DNA of 64,000 bases from the NCBI GenBank assembly GCA_000403255.2, contig KE159571.1:592111-656110 (forward strand), in the 5' to 3' direction. Made by a program: the position numbers and the translations under genes. Shown here piece by piece: positions 62,907-64,000 of the stretch (position 1 is the stretch's first letter; every line of letters begins with the position of its first letter). Origin of the DNA: Lachnospiraceae bacterium 3-1. GTDB lineage: Bacteria; Bacillota; Clostridia; Lachnospirales; Lachnospiraceae. The notes below the pieces were generated by a model, which searched no databases, was not told where the DNA came from, and was given only the letters and a program-made list of their open reading frames with translations.

Positions 62907-63978
62907 GATAGAAATTTATGGCACCATAGGCCCTGCTTGTGCAGAACAAAAAATTCTGGAAGAAATGTTTTGCCTTGGTATGACAGGAATTCGCTTGAAC
63001 CTGTCCCATGTAGAATTGGAAGAATGTAGAGAATGGACGAAGATGATTCAAGCAGCTTCTAATGCAGCAGGAATCCAACCTAAATTGTTGATTGACTTAC
63101 AGGGACCAGAGCTTCGGATTGGAAACCTGAAACGGCCGTTAGAGCTGGCAGAGGGAAAGACGGTGATTTTAAAAAGCAAAGAGGCTTTTAGCCCAATGGA
63201 AGGACAGCCTTTGGAAGCGTCAAGAGGAAAGACAGGGTTCTTTTATCATAGCGAGAATTCTGATGCAGAAGAGATTTCGCTGCCAGAAGTTGTTATAGCC
63301 TCGTTACAGACAGGTCAGGAAATATTGTTAGATGACGGGAAAATACACCTTGTGGTAATAAAAGTGACAGGAAATGATGTAGGCTGTCAGGTGATCCGAG
63401 GCGGCGTTTTACAATCGAGAAAGAGTGTAGCCCTGCCAGGTGTGGCAATCAATCTGCCTGTTTTAACGGATAGTGATAGAAGAAATATTCGCAGAGCGAA
63501 AGATCATGGAGTTACCGGAGTCATGCTGCCTTTTGTTCGGAGTGCAGAGGATATAAAGGAATTGAGACAAGAGCTTTATAGGGCGGATGCAGAATCTTTA
63601 GAGATATTTGCAAAAATAGAAAATATGGATGGTGTGGAGCATTTGGAAGAATTGCTGCCTTTTGCAGATCAAATTGTGATTGCCAGAGGGGACTTGGGAA
63701 ATAGCATGCCTTTGTGGAAACTTCCCACCATTCAGGCGCGAATTGCAAAAACCTGCCAAAAGGCAGGGAAGCCATTTATGGTAGTGACTCAGATGCTTGC
63801 CTCCATGGAAAAACATCCGGTTCCCACACGGGCAGAAATGTCTGATATTTTTCTTGCAGTTTTAGAAGGGGCGGCAAGCGTCATGGTCACAGGAGAAACA
63901 GCCGTTGGAAAATATCCCCAGGAAGTGATTCGCTATCTGTCCAACGGGGTAAAGGCGGCAAATGATGAGAAGATTTAA
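62899..63978 (+). CDS. Short pyruvate kinase-like protein
   Basis: This 359-residue protein has the pyruvate kinase barrel and B domain (GTIGPACAEQKILEEMFCLG, GIRLNLSHVE, IDLQGPELRIG, IFAKIENMDG with the catalytic Lys, IARGDLGNSM, VTQMLASMEKHPVPTRAEMS, VTGETAVGKYP). The C-terminal allosteric domain is absent: normal enzymes are 470 residues or more. The conserved TxGPAS and NFSHG are changed to IGPACA and NLSHVE, so it may have another substrate or be a poor kinase. It starts eight bases inside the transpeptidase gene. Confidence 0.85.
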   Translation: MSKIEIYGTIGPACAEQKILEEMFCLGMTGIRLNLSHVELEECREWTKMIQAASNAAGIQPKLLIDLQGPELRIGNLKRPLELAEGKTVILKSKEAFSPMEGQPLEASRGKTGFFYHSENSDAEEISLPEVVIASLQTGQEILLDDGKIHLVVIKVTGNDVGCQVIRGGVLQSRKSVALPGVAINLPVLTDSDRRNIRRAKDHGVTGVMLPFVRSAEDIKELRQELYRADAESLEIFAKIENMDGVEHLEELLPFADQIVIARGDLGNSMPLWKLPTIQARIAKTCQKAGKPFMVVTQMLASMEKHPVPTRAEMSDIFLAVLEGAASVMVTGETAVGKYPQEVIRYLSNGVKAANDEKI

Positions 63979-64000
63979 GCTAGTATGATTCACATTTTGC

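Overview
The window comes from a low-to-mid GC, anaerobic, flagellated Firmicute, most likely a gut Lachnospiraceae. Signs of this are the anaerobic ribonucleotide reductase pair NrdD/NrdG, a reverse-type rubrerythrin next to a PerR-like repressor, a large Gram-positive-type SRP RNA, the dnaX-ybaB-recR block, sigma-28-type promoters with FliW/CsrA, and several protein families I know mainly from Lachnospiraceae. The taxon is inferred, since no rRNA is present.

Left part (1-8.3 kb): the end of a DEAD-box RNA helicase gene; a chemoreceptor remnant without start or full C-terminus; an operon of an ECF-type sigma factor, a membrane protein and a two-gene ABC exporter (2288-5638); a patch of tandem and inverted repeats; then on the minus strand psiE-like, perR-like and rubrerythrin genes. 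The SRP RNA with a clear promoter follows (7974-8271).

Host-glycan locus (8.4-18.2 kb): an RpiB-family DhuI-like isomerase, an ABC sugar importer (binding protein and two permeases), a GH112 galactosyl phosphorylase, an AraC regulator, a GH88 unsaturated glucuronyl hydrolase and a KduD/DhuD-like dehydrogenase. Together they suggest import and cleavage of host disaccharides, both galactosyl-HexNAc type and unsaturated uronyl type. The locus carries two scars: a 34-codon kduI that keeps only both ends of the enzyme, and an N-terminal stub of a DUF2264-like gene.

Housekeeping middle (18.2-30.2 kb): tadA, an acetyltransferase, two poorly known Lachnospiraceae-type proteins, an Rgg-like regulator, tRNA-Ser, a phosphofructokinase, dnaX-ybaB-recR, a LysM membrane protein, a DUF5711-like protein and a CvpA-like protein.

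Surface and motility block (30.2-54.1 kb): a frameshifted sigma factor gene on the left and its intact paralogue on the right bracket a 2571-residue repeat protein, a class B sortase with an unusual cytoplasmic domain, a leucine-rich-repeat protein ending in a TPKTG sorting signal, a decayed toxin-antitoxin pair, and the late flagellar genes flgM-flgN-flgK-flgK2-flgL-fliW-csrA-flaG-fliD-fliS-fliT-like. Two sigma-28-type promoters and a CsrA-type hairpin over the flaG ribosome binding site can be read directly. FlgM, FliW and CsrA would then control filament cap and hook-junction synthesis from within their own cluster.

Right part (54.1-64 kb): a ROK glucokinase, a secreted Ig-like/NlpC-P60 cell-wall hydrolase, a DUF308-type membrane protein, nrdD-nrdG behind two NrdR-like boxes, a small PAS-like protein, an L,D-transpeptidase and an unusually short pyruvate kinase.

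The best candidates for something not yet described are the giant repeat protein/sortase/LRR surface set with its paired sigma factors, and the CsrA control of flaG.
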